This document shows positions 12,901-25,060 of a DNA stretch of 64,000 bases, piece after piece; position 1 is the stretch's first letter, and every line of letters starts with the position of its first letter. Both the position numbers and the translations under genes were made by a program. The stretch comes from Haemonchus contortus (Eukaryota; Nematoda; Chromadorea; Rhabditida; Trichostrongylidae). Location: the NCBI GenBank assembly GCA_000469685.2, contig LS997563.1, positions 26,276,897-26,340,896 on the forward strand. The letters run 5' to 3'. A model generated the notes under the pieces. The model was not told where the DNA came from and did no database searches. It worked only from the letters and a program-made list of their open reading frames with translations.

Positions 12901-15900
12901 TATGCTTTGGATATATGTTATTTGTTATTCATGTATAATTACTGCCATTATTCCTTTTGTCCATTGGGCCTTTTCTTGTAGGGGTATTACACTATTCTCG
13001 TATTGCGAGTCTATTGCTCTGAGCCTCTAGGGTTATCCTCTTTGTCTGTCCTGATCCCGCTTGGCCCTTTTATGTATTCCTTATATAGTATTGTTGTTGT
13101 AGTGTTTATCAAATAGTAGTCTAATAAACTGGTCTCCCTTACTTCTGTTCTTACTTAGGGAAGTAGGTGGGTAGGGCACCCTAGTTTCGACTAGGATAAG
13201 TAGGTTGCGTCGTCGCGTTCATGTAGTTCTGGTCGCTTTGCCCCCAGGGTGTCGAAGCACATGGCTGGGGTCGCTAGGCCTCCATCCAACACCCCTGAGC
13301 CCTCGGGAGCTGGTCCACCTTCCTATCCGGGGCGCAGGTAGAGCGCGATGGTCCGGTGAGCGCGGAGGCTTGTGGGCTCCATTACTACCGATGCAGATCG
13401 CGCCCAAAAGGGTGTCCATGAATCACGACAAATCTCGAACATTCTTGTAACTATCCTGGTCGCGTGTAAATATGCACAGAATATAATATTGAGAATCAAA
13501 AACTCGGCGAATCCGTTTTTTTTTCGATCAAGCAGGACCGCTGATGCTTGGGGTTGAAAAACCACGGCTGTCATAAAGTTGCCCTTATATATTTCTTCAT
13601 TGCTTTGGAGATCGTCATCTTCATGTCAAAATCGTTCTTTCAATGAATAGAAAATAATATAAACTTTGATTTTCACTTCAAATGGCCAATCGCCATCTTA
13701 TAAATAGAGGTAGTTCGAAGGAGAAAAATCGAAAGCAACCAACTTTTTAATGCTTTCCAACGGTACACAGCAGTCTAACATAGATTCATGGTAGAATCGC
13801 CATGGCGCTTTCCACACTTGTCCTGGATCTACCTCTAGGGCATTCAAAACCATCACTATAATGAGAATCTTTTCGTTGGTTAATCATCGCAAACTGTTTT
13901 CTACATGCAATCGATCATAAGACCAATCAGATAACGTAAAAATTGACAACTTGAAATTATGTGAAGAATATTACAAGGGTAACCATGCTGTTTTGGGCAA
14001 TTTTTTGAGCAAGCTATTTAGGAGGTATTCACTCAGGATAACATCTTATTGAGAGAAGCATACTGCGACAGGCTGGGAATAAATGCATTATAATTGCGTG
14101 TAACGCGTGAGAAGCTCGGAAACAAACTTCCAGCTCGTATCTGCGCTGATGAAAGGTGTTTCGAGAATTTATTTTAGTTTGTTGTTGCACATAATGTAAG
14201 CTAAGGTGCATATGAATTCCATTGTCGCTCTCAGAAAAGAAGCCGTAAACGAATTGCCATGAAAGAACGCCCATGATTTCGGAACGCCGTGCACTTATGT
14301 AAATCCACAAATCTCTTTTACCGAGGTTCTCTCTTATTTGTCCAGCTGTTTGGCGGCAAAGGTGGATCCAAGGGATAGCCTTCCTGTTTCTATTGTGTTG
14401 GGTCGATTCATACCTCCTGTCTCGTTGCTGGGGTATCCATGCATACGTGTGTGAAAAATTCGCGGGTGTGGTCGGTATGCTGGTAGATTATGGGTCCAGC
14501 GAGAAGCCCGACTGGAAAATACTCCAGAGGTGTTTCGAGTCTGCTGAAAAATTAGCCACTTGACCACCCTTGGTAGTTCGGCCGGTGGACCTGGGTCTAC
14601 AAGCCCAGCGTCAGTACCTGACAAGATACTTTATCGCGATTCGGAATATGGCTCAATCTTAAAGGCACGGTTCACGAAAAAAATGGTTCCGGACATTTGC
14701 ACATGGTATGAATTCGGGACCCCCTCTGATACCATCTGTGCCGAAATGAGGTCGAAAAACGGTCTGGATAGGGCACAATAAGGGGCCGGAGAGTGAGCCA
14801 CGGTCAACCTCCAAACCTCGCTAGGCTAACTGCGAAATCCAATTGTCGTTCACAACATTTGCACTGGAGCAAAGTTGGTGAAAAATCGATAAGCTGATTG
14901 GCAAATTGCCACGGACGGTCAGCTGGTCGACCGCCTCCTACTGGTACAAGTATTCGGCTGTATTTCTACTGTTCGACTATTATTCTACGCTATTCTATTC
15001 TAGTTAATTATTCTCAGCCGTCATCAAAAGGGTCAGGCACAAAAATCTAGCTTGATATCAGCATTAGAATAAATAATATTGACGAAGAAGCCAAGATCAG
15101 CCGTTCCAGCATGTTGTGTGCAATTGCAGACATTACGTCGCATTCGTCTACTCGCCTGAAAATTCCCTTATCGTCGTTTTTCGCCATGTATCACGTCCAA
15201 CCCCCCCCCCCTTTCCCTTGTTTTTTGAAGCTTTCTATTTCTTTTTATTCATCGTTTTTCGCGTTTTCTCTTTTACCATTGCACTATTGTAGGCCGTATC
15301 TAACATTTTTCGTCGGAAACCGGATACTCCAAAATTACCGTGAACTGTGCCTTTAACCCTAACAATCTTCGTTGATTGCGCACAAACATTAAGCGACGAA
15401 GAAGAGGGAGCCAAGACGGACTCAATATCGGAAAAGCTCTGGCAACATGATGAACACGATGGAGCTGAGCAGAAAAAAGCACGGCGTCGGAAGCAATTGA
15501 GAAAATCGAGGGAGTAGCTAAGAAGACAAAGAAAATCCGGCTCCGAGCTCACCTTTTCAATGTTGCGGTGATTCCTGTTTCGAAGTCTTAGAGATTTGAA
15601 TTTAGACAAGCAGGATAAGCACGTAGCTTCACTCTGGCGCTGCTCGGAATCTCACTGCACTAAAAAGCTCTTGGTAGAGCTAAACTGTGACTGTCGGATG
15701 TGCCTATCGTCATATGGGGGTGCTTAAGTATCGTATGAAAAGGCATCGTTTTTGGTTTACGTGCGCTCCCGGGATGTTAACTACTACTAACTACTTGTTG
15801 CTACTCTCTAGACCATATTCGGTTGGCATTGCCTTTAAAGGCAGTTCACGATAATTTTGAGCTATTCAGATTACGACGAAAAATGAAAGCGAGTGTGGAG

Positions 15901-18900
15901 ATAGGACGATGAAGGCGAAGGAAGCACGAGAATCGGTGCTTCCAGAAAGATAAAAGGCTTCGAAAAACTCGTTCAAAGTGAACAAAGCAAGAATGGGAAC
16001 AATAAATAATGTAGAAGAGGTGCTTGGACGAGCTGTACAGTGGTGTGATTGCGTACAGCTGACTACAGAAAGCAGAAATTTACATTCAATACATTCAAAA
16101 TCACCAGCATTAGTTTACATAAACACGATTAACAGCAGAACCTCTTTTTATTTTTTATCCTTGTGTAAAAAACCAGAAAATGTAAAAGAATAACAGAAAA
16201 TCACAGAATATGAGTAAAACAACCCCTCACCACTCGGCAATTAGCTGATTGCATGCTGAACGTGTGGGTCCTGATGCAAACACCGCAACCTTACCGCCTC
16301 GACACTCGTCTGAGATGTCATCGATCGATGGGCGTGCACGTCGACGAATACGGTAATAGGGCTCATATTGTGCCGCGTCTACTGAGTTTTTTGTCCTGAC
16401 AGCGTCCTTTATGCTACCCTTGGAGACTGGTCGGTAATTCTAAGGGGAGACTGTAAAAACCACTTTGATCGTGGAATGTGCCTTTTATACTTCATCTACT
16501 AGGGTTGATCACTACGCCTGAAGAGACTGCAAGGCGGACTGTCCAGATAACGGTTAACCCTGAACCTTATCGAAACCTTATCCAGGATTAGATTTTGGAC
16601 CAGCACCCTCCTGAGCTAGCCCATTCTATCATTTCCTGTATTCTGCGAAATGGTGCACGACACTTGTAATTGAATACTGACATGGCTACCATTGGGCGGA
16701 GGTGGTGTAGTGGCAAGTGGCACACCATGGGCCGTATGCATAACGCCCCAGGGTGGGGAAGGGGAGAGCCTCTCCAAGGGAATGTTCGCGAAGGGCGCGA
16801 ATGTCTAAATGGGGATTTGCCTTCGTTCTGTGTCAAGATGGTTGGAATGGAGCAAAGATTTCTCCTATAAACAGGTGAAGAATCGCCAGCCCTCGATAAT
16901 CATGTGATGTTTTCCTCTGCGACATTACCTTAGCGAGAGCTCAGAGAAGCCCGACCCCATTGAGTCCCCACCCTGGGAGGGGAGGCCCCCCTACCCTAGG
17001 AGGGGGATGGACGTACTCCAAAAATTGAGCTGGGGCGCCGATGGTCTCGCACGCCACTACTCCGCTAATCACTAGATTATTCGACTGAGCGCTTATTCCC
17101 CTGATTACTGCTGCCGCATTCGTCAAGTATTGCTCTGAATTTATTCTACTGCTGCAACCAACTGCCAATTAATTTAAATTGCTGACGTCGTTGCTTAAGA
17201 GCAGTTTAGTTTTCAAATATACAGGCTTTTCTTTCTAGATTTACACCAGCTATCGTGAGCATATTGCATCACGATCCTGGTGTGATTTAAGATGGAAACC
17301 GGAATTATTTCTGTCAGCAACTCTTAAGTAGTTTTTCGGTTGATTGATATGATATTTTATATCCTATTACATTTTAATCTTTGTACTCCTCGGCTATTCC
17401 TGTCGTGGAAGGTAGTGGCCACATCCGTAGTATTAATTTATTTTATGGTTCAGTTTTGTTCTTAGCTCCCAAATTTTGAACCTGAATTGAGTGCTGTCTG
17501 GTGTTGCTGTGGTAATCATGCACTATCTACTCGCTTTCTTAATTTCGTAACAAACCCTGCCTGGGAAAAGGGTGTACGAACCCTTGCAAGGGAATGGTCA
17601 TTTCTCGCCTAGTTGCGAAAACTTTACGCCTACTATGCTGTTCACATCTCTCACGAGCGAGTGAAAGATGAAGTGTTGAAGATGTATGATGATAGCAGCA
17701 GTAAGAAAGCCCGGCGCCTATAGCAAAAAAAGCATGGTTCGAGCAAAAATTATGTGCATAGCATGTGTTAAGGTTGAAATAGACGCTGCAACGGACTGAG
17801 ATGCTTCAATGCGGCCTACCTGGTGATTGATCTATCGACTAGATGTATATCAGTGAAAGCGACGAGGAATAAATATTAGGAGATATGAAGCATAATAGAA
17901 TGAGGGTTGCAGTGCTGGAAGTAGATGCGTTGAGGAAGATTGTGTATGTGCAGGATCTCGCGGTATGAAGTTCCTGAGCCGGAAAGTATTTCGGAGAAGT
18001 GTAAAGGTTGGAAAGTGAAGGAAGTTGTACGTATCGGTCAATCACTATGGAAGTGATTGGTGCTTGTTTGGTTCTAATGACCTCTCCTCATAGTGCTGAA
18101 GTTGGTCTTAAAGGAAAGCTCTGTAAAAGCGGGAACTAGCCCAACTCTCCCGCCCAACGTATTTGAAGACTTTTTACAAACTTCTTAACACAATGTCATC
18201 TATTCATCCGACATCTGGTATACAAATTTGATTCGTGACATTTTTCTCTAGATGCTTCACTTTCTTACTGTTCTCTACAATTATTTATTTTTTACACAAT
18301 TAGGAGCAGTACTACAACATTCGAGTATTCGCATTTAATTAAGGTCTCTTTGCAATAGGTGCGCGATAACTGGATGCGCGTTCCTAAGTTTCCACAACCC
18401 TAAAAATGCATTTCGTAGAACATACTAACCTTTTGCTACTTCCTTGAGCGTTTTCAGGGTAAATTCCCCCTCCACTTTGTTAGAGTGCTTTTCCTTGGCA
18501 AAAATCCACACACTCTTCAAATTCCGCTTCATCTAATCGAGGAATAGAGCTTTGGATATCAATTTAACACTGTCTTAGAGGCGTAAAATACTGCGCTCCG
18601 GCGTCACTTACCTGACCCACGGCGAAAACAAACACTTCCTTGGGGAGACTCTCCCCTTCCTTACCCTGAGCGTTATGCATACGGGCCCATGTCACACGCA
18701 CGGTCAGGGGCTCGAATCCCGGATCGATATCCGCCCAGGTCACCCAAGCCTTCCATCCCTCCGAGGTCGCTTAATTGGTACCAGACTAGTCTGGGAGAAT
18801 AAAAGCACTGACTTGTACATCTGGTAGCCACCGCAAGCATTGTATAGGCCACATACGCGCTCATTACGCCACTACGATTTTGAATAGAAATCGAGTGCGG

Positions 18901-21900
18901 GGGCGCATCCCTCAGACGGGATTGATCAATGCCAAAAGACTTTATCCTTTTATGGCTACCATTGAACTTACCATACACGCTCCAAGTACCACTGCATCTT
19001 GGATAAAACCCGAACGCTTGAATAGCGTTTCATTATGAGTGCGCTTCGTTGCGCGCGTCCGTCGGAACGAGGTCACGCCGCAGCCGTCGCACGCGCGAGT
19101 CAGCGGTCGATACTTGACAGACGTCGCAGTTGCCAGTGGGGCATACGATTTGCGCATGATCCACGGCAGTCAGATCAAAGAGAAGATAACACAGGCAAAT
19201 GCCAATCTTTCGCTCCGCTGACACTTGGGGGTACTGTAATGTCATCTCGGGACCTCTGTGTGGTGCGCCGCGCGCAACGGACGTTCTCCTTTCATTATAG
19301 GTTTTTATAGGTTTCGCGCTCTTGGGACATGATTGTCTCGAGCTTCGGGTTGTATAAAATGCCGGTTAGCTAATTAAATTGAAGAGAAGTCACATGAGAT
19401 GAGACTAAGACTGTGGTTTCTCACTGTTGCGCACGATAAAACTATCTCGCCGAGTTACCAAAAACGTAGAGATTTCGATTCCGAGCTCTGCTTTTTTGGT
19501 CAGCTTTGCACAGGCCTTTGTACACGCGGACTTTGTTAAGTATAAATTAAAATTAGACAGAAATGAACCTTAACACATTCCCAATCAGGAACTGTTCGAG
19601 AGGATTTTGAGAAATTAAGTGCACAAGCAATGCGAAAATGGAGCGCAACCATGAAACGTAAGCGATAAAACTAGAAATTGATACTTTGCGCTTAAAGGAT
19701 GAGAGAGTAACCTCACAGGAAACGTACCCAGAGTGCTCGGCCCACAGTAAGCCGGCTCGTCCTGTGTGCGGAACTGAGAAGCCAGTTTGAAATATATGTT
19801 TGCGTTACCTGAAGAATGGGAGATTCACCGATTACTACAGTATTACTAAAACAAAGAATGTGAATGCAAAAAAAGCTATTGCGACAGTAATAGGGTGCAT
19901 GCTCAAGTGGCGGCGTTGAGGTGACTTTGTTAGCTGATTGAGTGTTCAACTTGAACAGTCATTAATCTCTGCGGCTGCCGGAGGCGCTTTCCTGATCCGA
20001 AAGTTAGAGATCAGAAACTTCCTGACCTTAGAGAAGCTCAGAAAAGGCTGTCTCCAACTTGTTTCTGAGCTTCTCTGAGCATTCCTCTCCAAATTTCCCA
20101 AAAATGCCTCAGAAGATAAAAAGAAATGCCTAAAAGAACTGTCTTCAAAGCAAAGTTAAATGGTCTGTTTGGTAAACGCCCTCACACACAGCCAGATAAT
20201 CCACGTTCAGACTGCAACACTACACAGCACACAGTAAGTACAGTGTAGCATGGAAGAATTGCCGTTTAAATAACTCAGTTTCGTGGGGACAGTTCTTCAA
20301 AGGGTCTATAATCATATTTCTATAAATTTTATAAGATTTTAATAAAACCGACTGCCAAGATGGTAAATAGTAGAGTCGAACATGGATGCTCATATTTCTA
20401 TACTCTAGTTCTTTCATCGTCGTGTTCTCTCTAGCGTTATAACGCGTCGTGGCAGAGCCTGCTAAAACTGAATTCTTTTATGGCTCCGACCAATGTTGTT
20501 GTGACAAGGGCTCTACATTCGCAGCCCTGTCCACCGATGTCTTACGCTGGTGCCGACAACATCTATGGTAATTTCTGTGTGCATGATTTTAGGATAGGCG
20601 AGAGCAAACTCGAGGCTCCCCTAATTGTAGACATGGGCTTACACTCTCAGCCACTCGTTCTCCCTGAGTCACCCTGACTATTCCAGGAGCATCTCGAAAC
20701 TTTTCACCAAATTATTCAGTAGTAGAGTACGATATTACGAGGCTTTCCGGTTACTGAAGACTGACTGCACGTTTATGATGTATACGGCAGGCTAGTTGGC
20801 TCAAAACCGAGGGGACTTATCTACCGATCTACGACTCATCTCAGAGAAACAGTTCGCTTTCAAGCTCTGCAAGTGTGAAACGAGTTAACTTCATCTTCAT
20901 AGGGATACAAAAGATAGATATTCTTTCCTACCTACCTCGACCGATCTCATGAAGCAATGGACGTCATTGTTGGGTATAACAAAACCCAGCTTTGAGCTCG
21001 TCTCTCTTCCTAAACCTGATATCATCTCGGCAAAAGATGGATGAGCAGCAATAAACCTTCCTCTACGAAATTCCCGTGACAGCACAATTCAGAGAAACTC
21101 AAGAAGGACAAGCCGCAAAAATGATAGATTTGTTTACATGATTCGGCTGAGCTCGACAAAAAGAACCAAGTTTCTAAGGAGTACAGAGAGTTAGGAAGAA
21201 TAGGTGAAGACTTCCTATCCCTGAAAAATTACTTAGTTCCAAACTAGAGTTGGCTAATTGGTAATGACATTACACTGGCTACCACATGGTTGGTGACCAT
21301 CTCTCAACCACACATCGCGACGATTTTCGCCCTCGTAATACTACACTTCATTGTTATGTATTAACCCTCAACCATCAATTTCGCGCTTCAGCTTTAAAAA
21401 ACCATATTACGGTTTAACAACTACGATATCATGTCGAAGCTGATAGGCTCTGGTTATGTGCTTTAAAAAAGAGCCACTTGTTCGAATCTCGATTGAAGTT
21501 TTTTGTCTACATCGCATTAATCTAGCATTAACGTCATAACTGCAAAAAAACTGCGTGAATTACAAATATAAAGTAAAGCTTCGGGCGGAGGGATGTGGTG
21601 GCAAGTGGCGCTCATTGAAGCACGAATGGTTCGGGAATCAAGTCCCGGATTATACACGCCAAGGACGCCCAAGCCTCCCACCGCTTTAGGGTGGGTCAAC
21701 TAATCACAGACTTGTCTGGGAGGATGAAACACTAAATCGTATGACTTTAGCCGGCTGACCACTGGAAGTAATTGCATAGGTCAAGTACAATACAAAACAC
21801 CACTACGACTCCAAATGGAAGTCAGATGCTGGGCGCACCCCAGTAGTGAGATTGACACACACTACTTACAAGTAGTCTCTTCTTACAGTCAACAGACAGC

Positions 21901-22150
21901 ACTATGGTTCTGAATTCCAAAACGTTTTCTTTTGTGCCACCTCTAGCTCTTTTTTACCATCACCCATTTTGGCCCCTTCCGCTCACCTCTAGTAAAACTA
22001 TTTTCCTCCAAATGGGCTTCTGCAAAAGACATCAAATTGTATACCATCAATGAGACTTTCTGTGAAAAGTCGTTTTCCCTCTTCAGAAGAAAAGTCCACA
22101 CATGTTGATGGTAAGGCACGTCGATAGAAGTTCTTTGCCGTTACAGACAT
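6962..22150 (-). CDS. pcs-1: Phytochelatin synthase (glutathione gamma-glutamylcysteinyltransferase)
   Basis: Makes metal-binding phytochelatins from glutathione in the cytosol; nematodes are among the animals that keep this enzyme. Exons (minus): 22150-22045, 19808-19728, 13855-13744, 11794-11709, 9524-9420, 8926-8774, 7315-7278, 7143-7099, 7066-6962, totalling 831 nt (276 aa). The family core is plain: [12 protein letters not shown] start, [12 protein letters not shown] with catalytic Cys57, [34 protein letters not shown] with His165 and [12 protein letters not shown] with Asp183. The order and spacing match the papain-like triad of plant enzymes (Cys56/His162/Asp180 in Arabidopsis). The start ATG follows a TTATTTCAG acceptor by 13 nt, which suggests spliced-leader addition. 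Oddities: the intron before exon 4 ends in CG rather than AG; donor 3 is GTTGGT. The last three exons fit by phase but are weakly conserved, and the protein is shorter than I recall for C. elegans PCS-1, so the C-terminus may be incomplete. Confidence 0.9.
7566..8239. mobile_element. TIR element, 'AAAGGCACRGTTCACG' family, copy A
   Basis: Inverted ends (CAAAGGCACGGTTCACGAT at the left, ATCGTGAACTGTGCCTTTA at the right) bound about 0.67 kb without a transposase. Internal sequence matches the copy at 60345-60976 along its length (for example AGCTCGTCCGGACGCC versus AACTCGTCCAAACGCC). It is a non-autonomous DNA transposon within intron 6 of the phytochelatin synthase gene. Confidence 0.85.
8371..8670. 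mobile_element. Foldback MITE, copy 1
   Basis: A near-perfect hairpin about 300 bp long with ends GGCTGCTTTCATAGTCCGCC and complement, long GC-rich arms, and a loop rich in AAACCA/CAACCAGG. It is flanked by AAA at 8368-8370 and 8671-8673, a 3-bp target duplication. Two relatives lie at 10795-11026 and 33824-34136. It has no coding capacity and sits in an intron of the phytochelatin synthase gene. Confidence 0.85.
9650..10790. other. Intronic sequence, nothing recognised
   Basis: Part of the intron between exons 4 and 5 of the phytochelatin synthase gene. I see no exon-like reading frame, inverted repeat or known mobile-element motif. Confidence 0.5.
10795..11026. mobile_element. Foldback MITE, copy 2
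   Basis: Shorter relative of the element at 8371-8670, with the same GGCTGCTTTCATAGTC end and the shared GGCAGACGGTCGGTC and CGACCGTCTGCC arms. It is flanked by ATT at 10792-10794 and 11027-11029. The left arm has lost the outer CCGGCCGG-rich segment, so the two arms are unequal. Confidence 0.85.
12840..13200 (+). repeat. LTR-like sequence (tentative)
   Basis: Contains repeated TGTAATA/TGTAATACC blocks, a TATATAGTA box near 13085 and an AATAAA signal near 13122, in the order expected of U3-R in a retrotransposon LTR. No second LTR, primer-binding site or g ag/pol remnant was found nearby, so it may be a solo LTR or just a transcribed repeat. The GC-rich stretch at 12530-12830 in front of it is of unknown origin. 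Confidence 0.3.
14659..15356. mobile_element. TIR element, 'AAAGGCACRGTTCACG' family, copy B
   Basis: Ends TTAAAGGCACGGTTCACG and CGTGAACTGTGCCTTTAA are inverted and bound about 0.7 kb. There is no transposase frame. The internal block GGTCGAAAAACGGTCT also occurs in degenerate form in the copies at 51.3 and 52.6 kb. Lies in intron 2 of the phytochelatin synthase gene. Confidence 0.8.
15832..15975. mobile_element. TIR element family, partial copy C
   Basis: Starts TTAAAGGCAGTTCACGATAATTTTG and continues with sequence matching the reverse complement of the right part of copy A (ATGAAAAATG, AAGGCTTCGAAAAA). Only one end is present. Confidence 0.7.
16694..16860 (+). repeat. tRNA-derived SINE-like fragment
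   Basis: Contains an A-box-like TAGTGGCAAGTGG at 16708-16720, as in the copy at 21.6 kb, followed by a GGGCCGTATGCATAACGC block that recurs inverted at 18660-18690. No clear B box. A decayed SINE of the local family. Confidence 0.4.
18660..18930 (+). repeat. tRNA-derived SINE copy
   Basis: Carries a B-box match GGCTCGAATCC at 18709-18719 followed by CCCAAGCCTTCCATCCC, AGTCTGGGAG and CCACTACGAT blocks. All of these reappear in order in the copy at 21585-21855. The A-box end is replaced by a segment related, in inverted orientation, to 16723-16790. Confidence 0.6.
20030..20082. repeat. Short inverted repeat (hairpin)
   Basis: AGAGAAGCTCAGAAA is followed after about 20 nt by its complement TTTCTGAGCTTCTCT, a perfect 15-bp stem. 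It lies in intron 1 of the phytochelatin synthase gene. No function can be assigned. Confidence 0.7.
21585..21855 (+). repeat. tRNA-derived SINE, fullest copy
   Basis: A tRNA-like head with A-box TGGTGGCAAGTGG (21595-21607) and a degenerate B-box GGTTCGGGAATC (21628-21639), followed by a tail shared with 18700-18930 (CCCAAGCCTCCCA, TTGTCTGGGAGGATGAA, CACTACGACTCCAAATGGAA). It lies in intron 1 of the phytochelatin synthase gene. The copies here diverge by roughly a quarter of positions by eye, so the family is old. Confidence 0.65.
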
Positions 22151-22154
22151 GGAG

Positions 22155-22164
22155 ATACCGTTAC
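22155..22164 (-). promoter_or_regulatory. Probable trans-splice acceptor of the phytochelatin synthase gene
   Basis: On the minus strand the sequence TAATTATTTCAG ends at 22164, 13 nt before the ATG at 22150. The match to the nematode TTTCAG acceptor and the short leader suggest SL addition, though a cis-spliced 5' UTR exon is possible. Confidence 0.5.
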
Positions 22165-22338
22165 TGAAATAATTATAGTTGAACAACCATCACAGTGCAA
22201 ATAATGCTATAAAAATCATAGAATTTGAAACGATTCGTGTGGACCAAGTTTCCAAAATAGACGAATTTGGAAGAGAAGAGGAAGCGTGTGAAAGTATTGT
22301 GATTAAATTTCTTATTATTCAGGTAATTGCAGATGTGA

Positions 22339-25060
22339 TATCTACAGAGTTACAGAGGATTCGGCGTAAACGCGAGCGTGCAAAATATGCAATGGATAGA
22401 TTTGGTGGCCATGGTACAACACTTTTTCTTGGTAACAAGAGAAATGAGATATGAGAAATGTTAGGCATCTCCCCTCCACAACAAGCCTCTCCTTGTAGGC
22501 TTATCAATTTTCATGCTATGAGGTATATTTTCACGCAATAATTTGTAGATTTCTTAGATGCCATGAAGACAGGAGAGCTATGACACATGGGAAAAGATGC
22601 ACTTCAGAGAAACAGAACAGGAGATGTGTACGACCATATAATAAGGCTCTGTAAAGCTGCAGAAGAGTCCCAAAGCTAATCAGCGACTCTTGTGACGAGG
22701 AAAAGCTGCAAAACTGTTTGATGTAACATCTCTGGAAGTAAAGGCGTACATCTTTTACGACCGCCCGAAGAACCGTCAGAAGGACGATTTCAAATTTGAT
22801 GCTGAGTCATCCATTGAAGTGAATATCCATTCGAATCTGCATGTAAGCATGGCCAAAAATACTTATATAGTTGAATCTTCATGCACTCCCACAACTGTTA
22901 TTAAACCAATGTGTGAAAAGCGGCTTCGTAGGGGGCGGTAGAGTTATCAATTTTCTGCTCAAAACCACTGCTTTCGAGAGGCAAAGAGGAGGGAGAGGAG
23001 GAAAATAAATTGAAGATCTCACAAGAATGGGCATTGTGGGCAATACGTTGGCCTCCAACAGGTTTCGTCGGAAGCCATTTAAAGCCAAATGCAAGCGGGG
23101 TCTCGGTAGTGTAAGAGATAAAAGACACGCTGCCCGGAAAGCACAAGTATGGGTTTGAGTCACGTTCGTGGCCGATTCTTGCTCACAACTAAACACCCTT
23201 GTGAGACTTTCGCATCGCGTCCATACCGCGGCAAAATAATAGCAGTAAAGAGAAACCTCAAGTTGAAATCGAAGAAAAACAAAAAATTCAAGCATAATCA
23301 TATCATTCTCCGAGTTGCTGAATGAATTCCCTGATAATGGGTAGGGTTTCGGAGAAATCAATCCCGAAAGGGAGAAAGGAATAAGCAAATCTGGAACAGA
23401 GGGCATTTTGAATGTTTTTGAAGAACCGGAGCACAATGGGCTCCTCGTCATCCAACCAAAAAAGGGCGCAGCTATTAGTGCAGTGGTAGACTACGCTAAA
23501 ACGATGACGTTTTAGAGAATGCACGAATCGATTGCATTGTGACTCAGATAGTAAGGGAGATTCGTTGTGGGCGCGAGCTCTCTCGGTCTTTGCACTTTGT
23601 CTGCCAGTCGGGGAAGGAAATGAAATTATTAGAGAGGAGATCTCTTTAGGTGAGTATGCTACGTAGTGTGGTTATGTATCTTTCCAACGCTTCATACGGC
23701 GCTCATTGAGTAAAGAAGCTCACGTAGATTCAAATGATCCTACTGTATATAACGCGCTAAGTGTGTCTGTTGGTTTGTTGGCATATGTGTCGGTGTGTGT
23801 GTGTGTTTGACCGGACATACATAAGTCCTGTTCCCGTGGACCCACAATGTTTGGGTTTGATAGAAGTGCAGGCAGCAGGATTGGAAGACTGATGACAGGT
23901 AGCACGAGTGGACTCCGCCCCCAGGGGTGGGCGTTCACGAATAATCACATATGAGTGAAAATTCATAGAATTCTCTTCCCTTAACCTGGAGGGTTCGAAT
24001 TCGGAAGGGGCACAAAGCAAGATTAAGACACCGACGGTAGTGGTAGAAACTATCTAAAGGGTTTGCATCCGCGGTGGGAGGGGCTCAAGTGGGGAGAAAG
24101 GGGAGGAGCATGCGTGAAATGAGCATATTCTGAGTTTGCGCAGTCAAGTTGTAAAGTCGAAAGAATATAAGTATGAACAAAGTCACTTAAACACACATGT
24201 GATGAGCAGGACCCTACTCATGACAGGCGAGTCGCTCACGAAGCGTGTCGGGTGTGAGTGTATTTAGCTACAATTTGAAACTCTTGTTCTCCTGTACCGG
24301 AGCGTCTAAATTTGGAAGGGAGGTCAATTTTATGCAAGAAGAAGGGGACCCCAGGGTTAGCAGGGCGATCTGACTGGTGATGATGATAGGCTGAACAATG
24401 CATTTCTTACTAAAGCTTGAGCGCAGTTTTCTCCGAATTTTGTCATATTTGAAGTCATGCCAACAGGATTGCTACCTTTAGACTTAAATGCATATAATGA
24501 TGTTGGACAGGGAATGCTAATACTAAAGCATTTTAAAATGAACAGAAAAAAAGGTCACAAAAATAAAAGGTCTCGCTATGATTCAAGGGCTAGCACCTGG
24601 TTGAGTAATGTTTGCTCTAGGGATATAACAGAGGAAGAATACGAGAACGTCTTAAGTGAGCGTTTCCGAATCACGAATTAATAACCACAGCACAGTAGAC
24701 TCACATACAAATTTGAGAACAAGTGTAAGCGCGAGAGTAACTCAAAGCCAGGTATCGCGACATTTGGTTTGGTAATTAGCTGTTACTACGACGGACTATT
24801 CAAGAGATTTCGAGCAAGCAATCGCTTGAATTCAAGGCAAAGTATGGCACGATACGCGAGGAGCTTTCGTCAAAGCTTATAGTCGCCATGCTCCTTTGGC
24901 CTCCGCCACGATTAGCACAGTAACACCAAAAAGGACTTCTATCACATTGGGAGGTGTTGCCTACAAAAATTATTACCCGGAATATGGAAAAACTCAGCCT
25001 GCAACCATGTTCAAAGTCTCCAGGCGGGGACCCACAACAAAGAGAAGAAAAAGAAGGTAA
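22339..25060 (+). CDS. Unrecognised multi-exon gene, divergent from phytochelatin synthase
   Basis: I do not recognise the product. Phase-compatible plus-strand exons: about 22321-22417 (basic RIRRKRERAKYAMDRFGG), 22700-22842 (LEVKAYIFYDRPKNRQ; ESSIEVNIHSNLH), 22932 to 23105 or 23110 (KISQEWALWAIRWPPTG), about 23345-23485 (ILNVFEEPEHNGLLVIQPKK), 23548-23649 (LPVGEGNEIIREEISL), 24455-24655 (NRKKGHKNKRSRYD; CSRDITEEEYENVL) and 24921-25060 (ITLGGVAYKNYYPEYG, ending TTKRRKRR and TAA). Most junctions show good GT/AG sites and the phases of 22417/22700, 22842/22932, 23649/24455 and 24655/24921 agree. The junctions around 23105-23345 and 23485-23548 are uncertain. The start codon was not settled. 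A frame from 22179 may be the first exon. The lysine/arginine-rich blocks suggest a nuclear or nucleic-acid-binding protein, but that is a guess. Confidence 0.45.
23745..24010 (-). repeat. Dispersed repeat family X, copy
   Basis: On the minus strand this matches 53855-54010 and 44550-44830: a CACACA run with CCGGTCAAACAC, then TCCTGTTCCCGTGGACC (compare TTCACGGGAACAAGAG) and CGCCCCTCGTGGGCGG-like text. It overlaps an intron of the unrecognised plus-strand gene. No coding capacity was seen. Confidence 0.55.

Noticed and set aside
18700..18730. tRNA gene from B-box match
   Set aside because: No acceptor or anticodon stem and a shared long tail with other copies; a tRNA-derived SINE instead.
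22879..23451. 190-codon minus frame, the second longest in the window
   Set aside because: It is the antisense shadow of plus-strand exons that have coding-like text, acceptors and donors.
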